From assembly GCA_047345645.1 (NCBI GenBank), contig JBLEFH010000001.1: DNA of 64,000 nucleotides; one strand, given 5' to 3'. This stretch comes from JBLEFH01 sp047345645. GTDB taxonomy: Bacteria; Pseudomonadota; Alphaproteobacteria; Rhodobacterales; Rhodobacteraceae. Both the position numbers and the translations under genes were made by a program. The notes beneath the pieces are model-generated. The model did not search any database. It had not been told where the DNA came from and was given only the letters and a program-made list of their open reading frames with translations. This document shows, one piece after another, positions 52,944-61,608 of the stretch. How positions within the stretch are numbered: the stretch's first letter is position 1; each line of letters opens with the position of its first letter.

Positions 52944-54593
52944 TCACCCCAGCTTCACATTGTCGATGCCCACGATCCGGTCGTAAGCCCAGTAGAGGAT
53001 CAACACCGCCACCAAGAGGATCGAGCCGAGCGCCGCCGCCAGCCCCCAGTTGAGCGAGGAGGAGATGTGGAAAGCGATCCGGTTGGAAATGAACACGCCC
53101 GACGTGCCGCCCACGATCTCCGGCGTGATGTAATAGCCAATCGCGAGGATGAACACGAGGATCGAGCCCGCGCCGATCCCCGGCACGCTTTGCGGGAAAT
53201 AGACGCGCCAGAAGGCGATCCAGTTCGTCGCGCCAAGGGATTTGGCGGCCCTGAGATAGGTCGGCGGGATGGTGGACATGACCGAGTAGAGCGGCAGGAT
53301 CATGAAGGGCAGCAGAATATGTGTCATCGCGATGATCGTGCCGAGTTGGTTGTTGATCATCACGAGCCGTCCGCCCTCGGTGACGATCCCGAGCCAGACC
53401 AGCACATCGTTGATCACACCCTGTTGCTGGAGCATCACCTTCCACGCGGAGGTGCGGACCAGAAGCGAGGTCCAGAAGGGCAGAAGCACGAGGATCATCA
53501 GCAGGTTCGCCTTGCGCGCGGGCAGGTTGGCGAGCAGCCACGCCACCGGATAGCCCAGCAGGATGCAGCAGGCGGTGATCGTCAGCGACATGACCAGCGT
53601 GCGCAGGAACAGTTTAAGATAGATGCGTTCATTGTCCGGGCGGCGTTCGATCCCGTCGGGGGTGAGTTGCAGGTCCACCGCGTTGAGGAAATAGCCGGGC
53701 GTATAGGCGGGGCTATAGGTCTGGATCAGCGCCCAGATGTCCGGATCGCCCCATTCATCATCCATCTCGAGAAAGGCCGCCTTGAAATCCGCCACCGGCA
53801 GACCCGCCGCTTGCGCGGCCTGAAGCTCCGCCGCACCGGGGCCGTCATAGCGCGACACATCGTTGAGCTGGAGATCGAGCGCGAGGGCCGCGTAAACCGA
53901 CTCCCACGGCTCTTCCTCGGCCACCACATCCTCGTCATCCTTGACGGTGAGGACGGCGAAGTCCGCATAGGTCTTGGCGGTGCGCGGCAGAAGCGCCGAA
54001 ATCTCCGCGCCGGGCTCGAAGCCCAGATCACCGCCCGCGCCTTCGCCGGTCATATTCGCATAGCGCGCCCGCGCCTCGCTCAGCACATCGCTGGCGCGGT
54101 CGCCCTCGGGCTCGCCGGTCATGAGCGCATACCAGAAGGCCGCGTCCTCCCATGCCTCACTCTGCGCGACCAGCATCTCCTCGGCGGGCTCGGCCACATC
54201 ATCGAGCCCGCGCCCGGAGCCGCGGAAGAGCGAGGACATGCCCGACTCTTCATAATTCAACCGCGAGCCAAGCCGCGTGTGCTGTTTGGCCTCCGACGCC
54301 AGAAAAAGATCGAAATAGAGGTCGCGATAGACGGCCTCGGGCGGGGCTTCGCCGCTCGTGGCATCCCAATCGTCGAGACTGCGCGTCGCCTCAGGCAGGG
54401 TGTTGCTGACGATCTGGTTCTGGACCGAACGGAACAGCATATCCGCAATCGGCAGCACAAAGGTCAGCATGATGAAAATCAGCAGCGGCGCGACCAGCAT
54501 CAGCGCTCGCAGCTTCTGCTGGCGCAAAGCGCGGTTCAGGCTCTGCTTGAGCGGGCGGCCATCGACGGTGAGAAGCGGATCACTCGCGCTCAT
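52944..54593 (-). CDS. PotB-like ABC permease with large periplasmic insertion
   Basis: This 549-residue permease is nearly twice the usual ~300. One membrane segment (about residues 31-52) is followed by some 270 mostly acidic, soluble residues before the remaining helices from about residue 325. The C-terminal part has a normal EAA loop (LRAAKSLGATNWIAFWRVYFP). The insert, probably periplasmic, contains YRDLYFDLFLASEAKQHT and EDAAFWYALMTGEPEGD and has no recognised domain. It overlaps the DUF1330 gene by four bases and ends five before the PotC-like gene. Confidence 0.88.
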   Translation of the reverse strand: MSASDPLLTVDGRPLKQSLNRALRQQKLRALMLVAPLLIFIMLTFVLPIADMLFRSVQNQIVSNTLPEATRSLDDWDATSGEAPPEAVYRDLYFDLFLASEAKQHTRLGSRLNYEESGMSSLFRGSGRGLDDVAEPAEEMLVAQSEAWEDAAFWYALMTGEPEGDRASDVLSEARARYANMTGEGAGGDLGFEPGAEISALLPRTAKTYADFAVLTVKDDEDVVAEEEPWESVYAALALDLQLNDVSRYDGPGAAELQAAQAAGLPVADFKAAFLEMDDEWGDPDIWALIQTYSPAYTPGYFLNAVDLQLTPDGIERRPDNERIYLKLFLRTLVMSLTITACCILLGYPVAWLLANLPARKANLLMILVLLPFWTSLLVRTSAWKVMLQQQGVINDVLVWLGIVTEGGRLVMINNQLGTIIAMTHILLPFMILPLYSVMSTIPPTYLRAAKSLGATNWIAFWRVYFPQSVPGIGAGSILVFILAIGYYITPEIVGGTSGVFISNRIAFHISSSLNWGLAAALGSILLVAVLILYWAYDRIVGIDNVKLG

Positions 54594-54880
54594 GCGTGCC
54601 CCTCGACGATGATGACATCGCTCTCCGCCGCCCGTTGCCGGATCTTTGCCGCCTCTTGATAGCCTGCCGAATAATAACAGGCGCGGGCGGTCTCGTAATC
54701 TTTGAATTCAATGACGACATGCCGGTCGCGCTGCGGGCTTTCCGGGGCCTCGCATTGGCCGCCGCGCACCAGAAACACGCCGCCATATTCGGCGATAACC
54801 GGATTATCGAGCTTGATATACTCGGGATAAAGATCCGGGTCCGTGACGGTGATATGGGCGATCCAGTAGCCTTTGGGCAT
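54590..54880 (-). CDS. DUF1330 family small protein
   Basis: This 96-residue ferredoxin-like-fold protein has the DUF1330 pattern: GYWIAHITVTDPDLYPEYI at the start, GGVFLVRGGQCE in the middle and VVIEFKDYETARACYYSAGYQEA toward the end. It lies between the binding-protein gene and the PotB-like gene, overlapping the latter by four bases. The position implies that its function is linked to the transported compound. No activity is established for the family. Confidence 0.9.
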   Translation of the reverse strand: MPKGYWIAHITVTDPDLYPEYIKLDNPVIAEYGGVFLVRGGQCEAPESPQRDRHVVIEFKDYETARACYYSAGYQEAAKIRQRAAESDVIIVEGHA

Positions 54881-54930
54881 GTCGATGGTCCTTGCGAAAA
54901 AGGGGCCGGACGGACCGGCCCCGTTTCAGG

Positions 54931-56049
54931 TTACTGTGCGAGCCAGTTCTGGAAACGCGTTTCCACGTCGTCCTGATTGTCCGCCCACCACTCGATATTG
55001 TTGACCAGGTAGTTCTTCTGGTTCTCCGGGTTGGTCGGCATATGCGGAGCCATCTCGATGCCGAGATCCGCATGGGTCGAGACGAGCGGCTGCGAGGACG
55101 CGCGCGCCGGGCCGTAGGAGATATATTTCGCCTGATCCGCGAGACGTTGCGTATCCGTCGCAAAGCGAATGAAGTCGAGCACGCGGTTCAGACGATCCTC
55201 CGGCAGACCCTCGGGGATGATCCAGCCGTCATAGTCAAAGACCTGCCAGTCCCAGAGCATTTTCACCGGCTGGTCCTGCTCCTCAATGACCGAGAAAAGG
55301 CGGCCATTATAGGTCGAGCCAAACACCACTTCGCCATCGGCGAGAAGCTGCGGCGTTTCCGCGCCCGCAGACCACCAGATCACCTCATCCTTAATGGTGT
55401 CGAGCTTGGCCAGCGCCTGCTCGACGCCCTCATCGGTGGAGAGAACGTCGTAAAGATCGTCCTTCTCAACGCCATCGCAGAGCAGCGCCCATTCGAGGTT
55501 TTTCTTCGGCCGCTGCTCCAGCGCCCGCTTGCCGGGGAAGTTTTCGAGATCGAAAATATCGCACAGGCTCTCCGGCTCGCGGCCTTCCCATTCGGCCACA
55601 TCCGAGCGATAGCCAAAGGTGGTCGAGAACACGATCTGCGGGATGAAGCAGTCATTGATGAGCGCGCCGCTATCGGCGAAATCATCCTCTACCGACGATC
55701 CATCATCGCCCTCGGCCAGCATTTCCTCGAAATCGACCTCCATCGCGAGGCCCTCATCGCAGAGGCGCTGGCTGTCCGGGCCTTCCACATCGACGAGATC
55801 CCAGGTGATATTTCCGGCCTCGTCCTGCGCGCGCAGCATCGCCACGGCCTCGTTCGAGCTTTCATCCCATGTCACGGACACGTCCGGATTCGCCTCGATA
55901 TAAGGCTCCACATAGGCTTTTTGCTGGCTGTTCTGGTAGGCCCCGCCCCAGGACACAAAGGTCAGGTCGGTGGCCATTTCCTGCGCAATCGCGAAACCGC
56001 CCAAAGCGGTCAGCGCGGTGCTTGCGGCCAGTACTGTCATGCGTTTCAT
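54931..56049 (-). CDS. PotD/F-like ABC transporter binding protein
   Basis: This 372-residue periplasmic binding protein has a signal peptide ending near residue 22 (GFAIAQ). It has LTFVSWGGAYQNSQQKAYVEP, WDLVDVEGPDSQRLCDEG and VVFGSTYNGRLFSVIEEQ, typical of the spermidine/putrescine/opine group (family 1-like SBP_bac_8). It lies 104 bases after the ATPase gene and 50 before DUF1330. A polyamine, opine or amine-like ligand is likely but not determined. Confidence 0.9.
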   Translation of the reverse strand: MKRMTVLAASTALTALGGFAIAQEMATDLTFVSWGGAYQNSQQKAYVEPYIEANPDVSVTWDESSNEAVAMLRAQDEAGNITWDLVDVEGPDSQRLCDEGLAMEVDFEEMLAEGDDGSSVEDDFADSGALINDCFIPQIVFSTTFGYRSDVAEWEGREPESLCDIFDLENFPGKRALEQRPKKNLEWALLCDGVEKDDLYDVLSTDEGVEQALAKLDTIKDEVIWWSAGAETPQLLADGEVVFGSTYNGRLFSVIEEQDQPVKMLWDWQVFDYDGWIIPEGLPEDRLNRVLDFIRFATDTQRLADQAKYISYGPARASSQPLVSTHADLGIEMAPHMPTNPENQKNYLVNNIEWWADNQDDVETRFQNWLAQ

Positions 56050-56153
56050 TCAACTCTCCATGTCGTTCGCCCGATTTTGATGATGAGGGGCCGTCCACCG
56101 GGCATGGGTCGGTCCCCTTTCTCGTGCGCGGCAGTCGCCCGCCGCGTATGTCT

Positions 56154-57260
56154 TTAGGCGTCCAGCGCCCGGCAATCCTCCGGCAGCCAGCCGATCTCGA
56201 TCACTTCGCCGGGTTGAAGACGCTGCTGATCCGGGGCGTTCCGGCATTTGATGATGAAATCGTCATTCCCGGCGACGCGGACGCGGGTGCGGAACACATC
56301 GCCCATATAGATGAACTCCAACACCTCGGCCTTGATGAGATGCGCATCGGGATGCAGCCGGTCCTTCTTGAACTCGACCCGCTCGGGCCGGATCGACACC
56401 CGCGTGCGCTGCCCCGCCTGATCCACATTGATCGGCACCGCGTCGATGAGATCGCCACTGTCGAGCCGCACCGTGCAGCGATTGCCGTCGATGGTCTCGA
56501 CCTTGCCTTCCAGCGTGTTGTTCTCCCCGATAAACTGCGCCACGAAGCTGTTTTTCGGGGCCTCGTATAGCTCGTCCGGCGGGGCGAGTTGCTGGATGCG
56601 GCCATCGTCGAACACGGCGACCCGGTCCGACATGGTCAACGCCTCGGTCTGGTCATGGGTGACGTAGACCACCGTAATGCCGAGATTATCCGCGATATGC
56701 TTGATCTCGAACTGCATATGCTCGCGAAGCTGCTTGTCGAGCGCGCCGAGCGGCTCGTCCATCAGCACCAGCTCCGGCTCGAACACCAGCGCCCGCGCCA
56801 GCGCGATCCGCTGCTGCTGCCCGCCCGAAAGCTGCGCCGGACGCCGCCCGCCAAAGGCACCCATCTGCACCATGTCGAGCGCCGCCTTCACCTTCTCTTC
56901 ACGATCCGCCTTGCTGATCTTACGCAGCTCCAGCGGGAAGGACAGGTTCTCGGCGACCGACATATGCGGGAAAAGCGCATAGTTCTGAAACACCATGCCG
57001 ATGCCGCGCTTGTGCGGCGGGATGTTGTTGATCTTCTGCCCATCGAGACGAATATCGCCATTGGTGGCGGTCTCGAAGCCCGCGAGCATCATCAGGCAGG
57101 TGGTTTTGCCGGACCCCGACGGCCCCAGCATGGTCAGAAACTCGCCCTTTGCGATGTCGAGATTGAGATCTTTCACGACCAGAGTTTCGCCATCATAGCT
57201 TTTCTGGACATGCTCGAATTCGACGAAATGCCGTTCGTCCGGATTTACATGCGGTTTCAA
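56154..57260 (-). CDS. PotA-like ABC importer ATPase
   Basis: This 368-residue ATPase has Walker A GPSGSGKTT, signature LSGGQQQR, Walker B LVLMDEPLGALD and VTHDQTEAL. A C-terminal TOBE domain spans about residues 280-360 (VSIRPERVEF). It is the first gene of the operon ATPase / binding protein / DUF1330 / PotB-like / PotC-like. Its promoter should lie in 57261-57442. Confidence 0.93.
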   Translation of the reverse strand: MKPHVNPDERHFVEFEHVQKSYDGETLVVKDLNLDIAKGEFLTMLGPSGSGKTTCLMMLAGFETATNGDIRLDGQKINNIPPHKRGIGMVFQNYALFPHMSVAENLSFPLELRKISKADREEKVKAALDMVQMGAFGGRRPAQLSGGQQQRIALARALVFEPELVLMDEPLGALDKQLREHMQFEIKHIADNLGITVVYVTHDQTEALTMSDRVAVFDDGRIQQLAPPDELYEAPKNSFVAQFIGENNTLEGKVETIDGNRCTVRLDSGDLIDAVPINVDQAGQRTRVSIRPERVEFKKDRLHPDAHLIKAEVLEFIYMGDVFRTRVRVAGNDDFIIKCRNAPDQQRLQPGEVIEIGWLPEDCRALDA

Positions 57261-57442
57261 GACACCCCCAATTTAGCTCAAATTCAGCTTATCGGCGATT
57301 GTTTGCCGGTCAAGCCGTTTGCAGGGGATCACGTCGCTTTGTCGCATGCCGCTACGTCACGCGCGGCGATCTGCGGAAAATTCGCGCGCGGTTGCGCGGT
57401 TTTTATGCAGTTTGAAAGCGTGAATTTGGCCGCCCGCGCCGC

Positions 57443-58600
57443 TTACATCAAAAGCGGCTTGTTGTTCTGCGCATGCCGCATCGCCAGCTTGCGCGCCTTG
57501 CGGCCCGAAGCGAGATGCCGAGCCGGGGCAGGGCGCGCGCCAGAACGCAGTTCCGGGAAAAGCGTCTGCAATTCGTCCACGCCCGCCGCATCAATCGCGC
57601 GCAGCGCTTCGGGTCCTGCATAAAGCGACTCCGTTGCTGCGCCATTGGCGAAAATCACCTCATGCTGGTCGAACATGACATGCACATAGGTGACGCCCGC
57701 CTCGTCCTCGACCACATCGATCCCGTCATTTGGTAGAAGCTGCTTGGCGGCCACCAAAACCTCATTCGCGTCAAACAGGCGTTGCGCGATCTTGGAGCGG
57801 ACCAGCACGCGGTGCTGCGGCGAGACGACAAGATCGCGCTCCGGCCGGCCACCGCCAAGCGCACCCGCGCCGATCCGGATAGGTCGCAATTTGGGTGCCG
57901 CTGCCAATTCCGTCGCGGTCAGCTTGCGTTGCCCAATCCACCGCAAAGGCTGCATCCCGTGATCAGCGGTGCGGACCAGATCGCCCACCCGTAGCTGCTC
58001 GACCGCCACCGCGCCGCGATCCGTTTCAATCATCGTGCCCACTGTGAAGCACGGCACGGTCACGATCTCAACTTGCTCTCGTGTCGCGGCCAGCCCGGGA
58101 TATCGGTTGTTGATCAGGCCTGTGATTTCAATGCGCTGGATAGGATCGGCGCCAAGTTTGGCGGCATTTGGTGAATATTGAGAGTTTGGGGGAGCAATCC
58201 AAGTATTGCCTTCCGTGTCCTGAAAAATCACGAGTTGCACATTATCGGTGGTGTCATCGCCATATGTGATCTGGGCGCGATAATAGGCCGTCGCGTCAAA
58301 GACATGCTCCGTCGTATTGCCTTGAGAATCCGTGATATTAAAGGTGTCGTCACCCCGATAGGTATTGTCTTGGTTATAGGTGATCGTGAAACCACTGGTG
58401 TCCCGACTGTCGTATTCGCCAGCGCTGAATGTCTGAGTGCTTGCGGATCTCAGTTCGTCAAAAACCATACCGACAAGCTCGTCCGCATTCTCCGCGTCGA
58501 CATCCGCGCGATATCTGTTCTCCAATTGCTCACCCTCGGTCGGGTCAATCGGATCGAGTTTACCAAGATAGATAACAGAAAAAGTTGTACCAGCAGCCAT
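57443..58600 (-). CDS. Hint-domain protein
   Basis: This is a 385-residue protein. The N-terminal ~185 residues are acidic, rich in Asp/Thr/Asn and beta-strand-like, ending in QVEIVTV. A Hint (Hedgehog/intein) module then begins at PCFTVGTMIETDRG (Cys near residue 192). It continues with VEQLRVGDLVRTADHG and QPLRWIGQRKL and contains VSPQHRVLV and FDQHEVIFANG. Such Hint_2 proteins are common in Rhodobacterales and often exported without a classical signal. Cleavage at the Val/Pro-Cys boundary is possible. The function is unknown. The flanking genes are unrelated. Confidence 0.85.
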   Translation of the reverse strand: MAAGTTFSVIYLGKLDPIDPTEGEQLENRYRADVDAENADELVGMVFDELRSASTQTFSAGEYDSRDTSGFTITYNQDNTYRGDDTFNITDSQGNTTEHVFDATAYYRAQITYGDDTTDNVQLVIFQDTEGNTWIAPPNSQYSPNAAKLGADPIQRIEITGLINNRYPGLAATREQVEIVTVPCFTVGTMIETDRGAVAVEQLRVGDLVRTADHGMQPLRWIGQRKLTATELAAAPKLRPIRIGAGALGGGRPERDLVVSPQHRVLVRSKIAQRLFDANEVLVAAKQLLPNDGIDVVEDEAGVTYVHVMFDQHEVIFANGAATESLYAGPEALRAIDAAGVDELQTLFPELRSGARPAPARHLASGRKARKLAMRHAQNNKPLLM

Positions 58601-58807
58601 TTTCTCACCCCAGACGCGGCAGATTCGTCGATGGGCGCAAAGCCCGGCTGAATTGGTAAATGAAATGTTAATTTATTCAATAAAATTGTAACATTCTGGA
58701 GCTTCACAACTTAGTGTTTTTTATATTTGGCAAAGAGTTGGATTGCCGGGGCGTGATGACTTCGCGCATAATCCGTTAACGATTCCGATCTATTAGGGGG
58801 CCTTATT

Positions 58808-59662
58808 GTGACAGTCGCGACGCCAGATCATCCCGCGCCGCCGGATGCGGAAACGCGCCGCGCGGCAAAGCCGGTGATCTGCTACGACCCCGCCGATCTG
58901 CCCGTGCCCAACCTCGCGCTCTATCGCGACGCGCGCGATAGCGGGCGGGAGACCGCACGAGTCACGGTGCCACCCCGTGAGGCGCGTTGCGTTGCCGTTC
59001 CCGCAGGCCATATTTTCCGCATCACGTCGGTCGAGGGGCCGCAGGTGGGCGATCTCAATGTCTGGAACGTGACGGACCTTCAGGAACGTTTCTATTCGGG
59101 CAAAACCCGCGCGCTCCATGGCACGCATCTCTCCACCGGCGACCGGCTCTGGTCGTCCTTTCCGTCGCTGCGCCCGCTCGCGACGATCATTGAGGACACG
59201 CTCGGCTGGTATGGGATCGACGCGGATGGCGGCTCGGTCCATGACGTGATCGGCACCCGCTGCGACCCCTATACCGGCCATCTGCTCTCCGGCCAGCCTT
59301 ACCACCATTGTTGCCATTCCAACCTGACCAACGCGCTCGCGGGTCATCTCGGCGTCTCGCCCGCCGAGGCGGAGCCGCATGTCCATGATGTGCTGAATGT
59401 CTTCATGTGTACCGGGTTCACCCGCGACACGGGGCAATATTTCATGAAGGCAAGCCCGGTTCGGCCCGGCGATTATCTGGAGTTTTTCGCGGAAATGGAT
59501 CTGCTTATCGGCCTTTCCGCCTGTCCCGGCGGCGATTGCGGGGCGGAGCATTCGAGCGACAGCGCGGCTTGTTATCCGCTGGAGATCACAGTGACTGCGC
59601 CCGAGGCGGATGCGCTGAAGGACTGGCACACGCCGCCACGCTCCGGCTATGAATGGCCGTGA
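58808..59662 (+). CDS. DUF1989 (urea carboxylase-associated family) protein
   Basis: This 284-residue protein starts at a GTG after AGGGGG. The DUF1989 hallmarks are VAVPAGHIFRITSVEGPQVGD (about residues 64-84), the cysteine/histidine-rich YHHCCHSN and the terminal LSACPGGDCG metal site. Paired DUF1989 proteins act as carboxyguanidine deiminase beside guanidine carboxylase. This one is single, longer at its N-terminus and has no carboxylase nearby. A role in guanidine or amine metabolism is conceivable but unsupported here. The next gene follows by 24 bases. Confidence 0.88.
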   Translation: MTVATPDHPAPPDAETRRAAKPVICYDPADLPVPNLALYRDARDSGRETARVTVPPREARCVAVPAGHIFRITSVEGPQVGDLNVWNVTDLQERFYSGKTRALHGTHLSTGDRLWSSFPSLRPLATIIEDTLGWYGIDADGGSVHDVIGTRCDPYTGHLLSGQPYHHCCHSNLTNALAGHLGVSPAEAEPHVHDVLNVFMCTGFTRDTGQYFMKASPVRPGDYLEFFAEMDLLIGLSACPGGDCGAEHSSDSAACYPLEITVTAPEADALKDWHTPPRSGYEWP

Positions 59663-59686
59663 TCCGAAGCGTCCAGACAGGCTGAT

Positions 59687-60598
59687 ATGACCGCGAAAAC
59701 AACGCTGTTTTACATGATCGACCTCGGCAAGATCGAGTGGCAGTCCGTGCTGCTGCTCGCCTCGCTCAAGGAGTTCATGGACCCGGAGGGGGTCGAGATC
59801 GTCGCCTATGCGCCCGGCCACCGCCTGCCGCAGATCGACGCGCGGGTGATTGCCGCGCATGAGCGGGCTGGCGTCGAGATCCGCCCGCTGCCGGAGAATG
59901 ACATTTTCGACGGCGTTTATCTTCAGGGCAACAAGATGCTCGCCGCCGCTGCCAAGCGGGACGGCGAGATGGGCGTGTTCCTCGACACGGATATTCTCGC
60001 GCCGCGCCCCTTCCACATCTCGGAGCTCGTCACCCCCGGCCATTTCTCGGCTCGCTACGCGCTCGCTTCGGTCTGGGCGAACAACCCGCGCCAATGGGGG
60101 CCGGTTTGTGATCACTTTGGCATCGCGCCGGGTCATCACGCCCGCCACGCGCGGAATGGGCAGTGCTTCTATTTCAATGCGGGCGTCGTGACCTTTCCGG
60201 AGGTCAGCGCCACGGGCCAGCGTTTTGGCGAGACATGGCTCGACACGGCGCTGGAGATCGACCACCGGATGCAGGTGCAGCGCAAACGTCCATGGCTTGA
60301 CCAGATCGCGCTGGCGGCCGCCGTGGCGCGGATGGATCTGCCCTACACGATCCTCGATGACAACTGGAACCGCTCGATCCCGAAAACGATCCATAAACAC
60401 ACGGACCTGAGCGACGCGCGGCTGATCCACTATCACGGCGGACGGCGGCCCTACACGCTGCGGCGCTTCAACATGCTCGATTTCTGCTCGGCGCTGATCG
60501 CGAAGCACTCGGATTTCCCCGATATCATGAGCATGTGCATGTATTTCGTGGAGAAATATCCCGACAACGACTTTCGCAAGGACAAGCAGACTGGTTGA
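59687..60598 (+). CDS. GT8-like glycosyltransferase-fold protein
   Basis: This 303-residue cytoplasmic protein was not placed by overall similarity, but it carries the ordered motifs of retaining GT-A enzymes: DxD in VFLDTDILAP (about residue 100), CFYFNAGVVTF, RPWLDQIALAAAV and a C-terminal IHYHGG. These resemble the DxD, NAG, DQ and HxxG signatures of glycosyltransferase family 8. The acceptor is unknown. It is probably co-transcribed with the DUF1989 gene. A 12-base inverted repeat starts two bases after its stop. Confidence 0.6.
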   Translation: MTAKTTLFYMIDLGKIEWQSVLLLASLKEFMDPEGVEIVAYAPGHRLPQIDARVIAAHERAGVEIRPLPENDIFDGVYLQGNKMLAAAAKRDGEMGVFLDTDILAPRPFHISELVTPGHFSARYALASVWANNPRQWGPVCDHFGIAPGHHARHARNGQCFYFNAGVVTFPEVSATGQRFGETWLDTALEIDHRMQVQRKRPWLDQIALAAAVARMDLPYTILDDNWNRSIPKTIHKHTDLSDARLIHYHGGRRPYTLRRFNMLDFCSALIAKHSDFPDIMSMCMYFVEKYPDNDFRKDKQTG

Positions 60599-60600
60599 TA

Positions 60601-60636
60601 TTGTATGCGCGTGTCAAAACTTGAACGCGCATACAA
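60601..60636. repeat. Perfect 12-base inverted repeat
   Basis: TTGTATGCGCGT (60601-60612) and ACGCGCATACAA (60625-60636) are perfectly complementary around a 12-base spacer. No T-run follows on either strand, so it is not a standard intrinsic terminator. It may be an mRNA 3'-end hairpin or an operator. Confidence 0.7.
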
Positions 60637-60756
60637 GAATCCGTAGCTGACCCGGAATTCGCGCGAAAATCGCGGGTTCAGACCCCATTCCGGGCGGTCC
60701 TTGCTTGCCATTTCATCCCGCGCTCACTAGGGCTATGGCGAGCGAAGGAGAGAGCT

Positions 60757-61608
60757 ATGAGCGGCGAGGCACGGCAAAATCTGGTTTCCACGGACTGGCT
60801 GGAGGCGCATTTGTCCGCGCCGGACCTCCGCATTTTCGACGCAAGCTGGCATATGCCCGATGCGGGCCGCGATGCGCGCGCCGAATATGAGGCGGAGCAT
60901 ATCCCCGGAGCGCGGTTCTTTGACATCGAGGAAATCGCAGATGCGCAGTCCCATCTGCCGCATATGGCCCCGCCGGTGGAGAAATTTGTCTCCCGGATGC
61001 GCGCCATGGGGATCGGCGACGGGCATCGCGTGATCATCTATGACAGCACGGGGATTTTCTCCGCGCCGCGTGTCTGGTGGCTGTTCAAGCTGATGGGCAA
61101 GACCGATGTGGCGGTTCTGGATGGCGGTTTGCCGAAATGGAAGGCCGAGGGCCGGCCGCTGACCGACGATCTGCCTGCCCTGCGCGACCGCCATTTCACT
61201 GCCCGCCGCGATGCGCGGCTGGTGCGCGATGTCACGCAAGTCTCGGCCCACGCCAAGCTGGGGGATGCGCAAATCGTCGATGCCCGCTCGGGCGAGCGCT
61301 TCCGGGGCGAGTTGGAAGAGCCGCGTCCGGGCCTGCGGGCGGGCCATATTCCCGGCGCGAAGAATGTGCCGTTTGGCCAGCTTCTCGCCGAAGACGGCAC
61401 GATGAAAGACGACGTGGCGCTGAAATCTGCCTTCGAGGCGGGCGGCGTCGATCTGAGCAAGCCGGTGGTCACAAGCTGTGGCTCGGGCATTTCGGCGGCG
61501 ATCCTCGGCCTCGCGCTGGAGGAAATCGGCCATAAGAACTGGTCGCTTTACGACGGCTCCTGGGCGGAGTGGGGTGCCTTTGAGGACCTGCCTGTCGAAA
61601 AGGGATGA
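60757..61608 (+). CDS. sseA: 3-mercaptopyruvate sulfurtransferase SseA
   Basis: This is a 283-residue protein with two rhodanese domains. The inactive N-terminal domain contains DASWHMPDAGRDA and HIPGARFFDIEEIAD. The active C-terminal domain ends in TSCGSGISA, whose cysteine (about residue 232) followed by GSG marks mercaptopyruvate rather than thiosulfate specificity. It transfers sulfur from 3-mercaptopyruvate to thiol acceptors in cysteine catabolism. It overlaps the GNAT gene by four bases. Confidence 0.93.
   Translation: MSGEARQNLVSTDWLEAHLSAPDLRIFDASWHMPDAGRDARAEYEAEHIPGARFFDIEEIADAQSHLPHMAPPVEKFVSRMRAMGIGDGHRVIIYDSTGIFSAPRVWWLFKLMGKTDVAVLDGGLPKWKAEGRPLTDDLPALRDRHFTARRDARLVRDVTQVSAHAKLGDAQIVDARSGERFRGELEEPRPGLRAGHIPGAKNVPFGQLLAEDGTMKDDVALKSAFEAGGVDLSKPVVTSCGSGISAAILGLALEEIGHKNWSLYDGSWAEWGAFEDLPVEKG

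Noticed and set aside
52626..54659. Long plus-strand open frame opposite the PotB-like gene
   Set aside because: Antisense shadow of a recognisable permease, with no domain or ribosome-binding site. The enlarged permease is supported by membrane helices and its EAA loop.
58793..60508. Long minus-strand open frame opposite the DUF1989 and GT8-like genes
   Set aside because: The plus-strand proteins have conserved motifs in the right order, and the antisense product has none.
60660..60720. tRNA 3' fragment (GGGTTCAGACCCC resembles a T arm)
   Set aside because: The stem pairs poorly, and no acceptor, D arm or anticodon arm can be aligned on either side.
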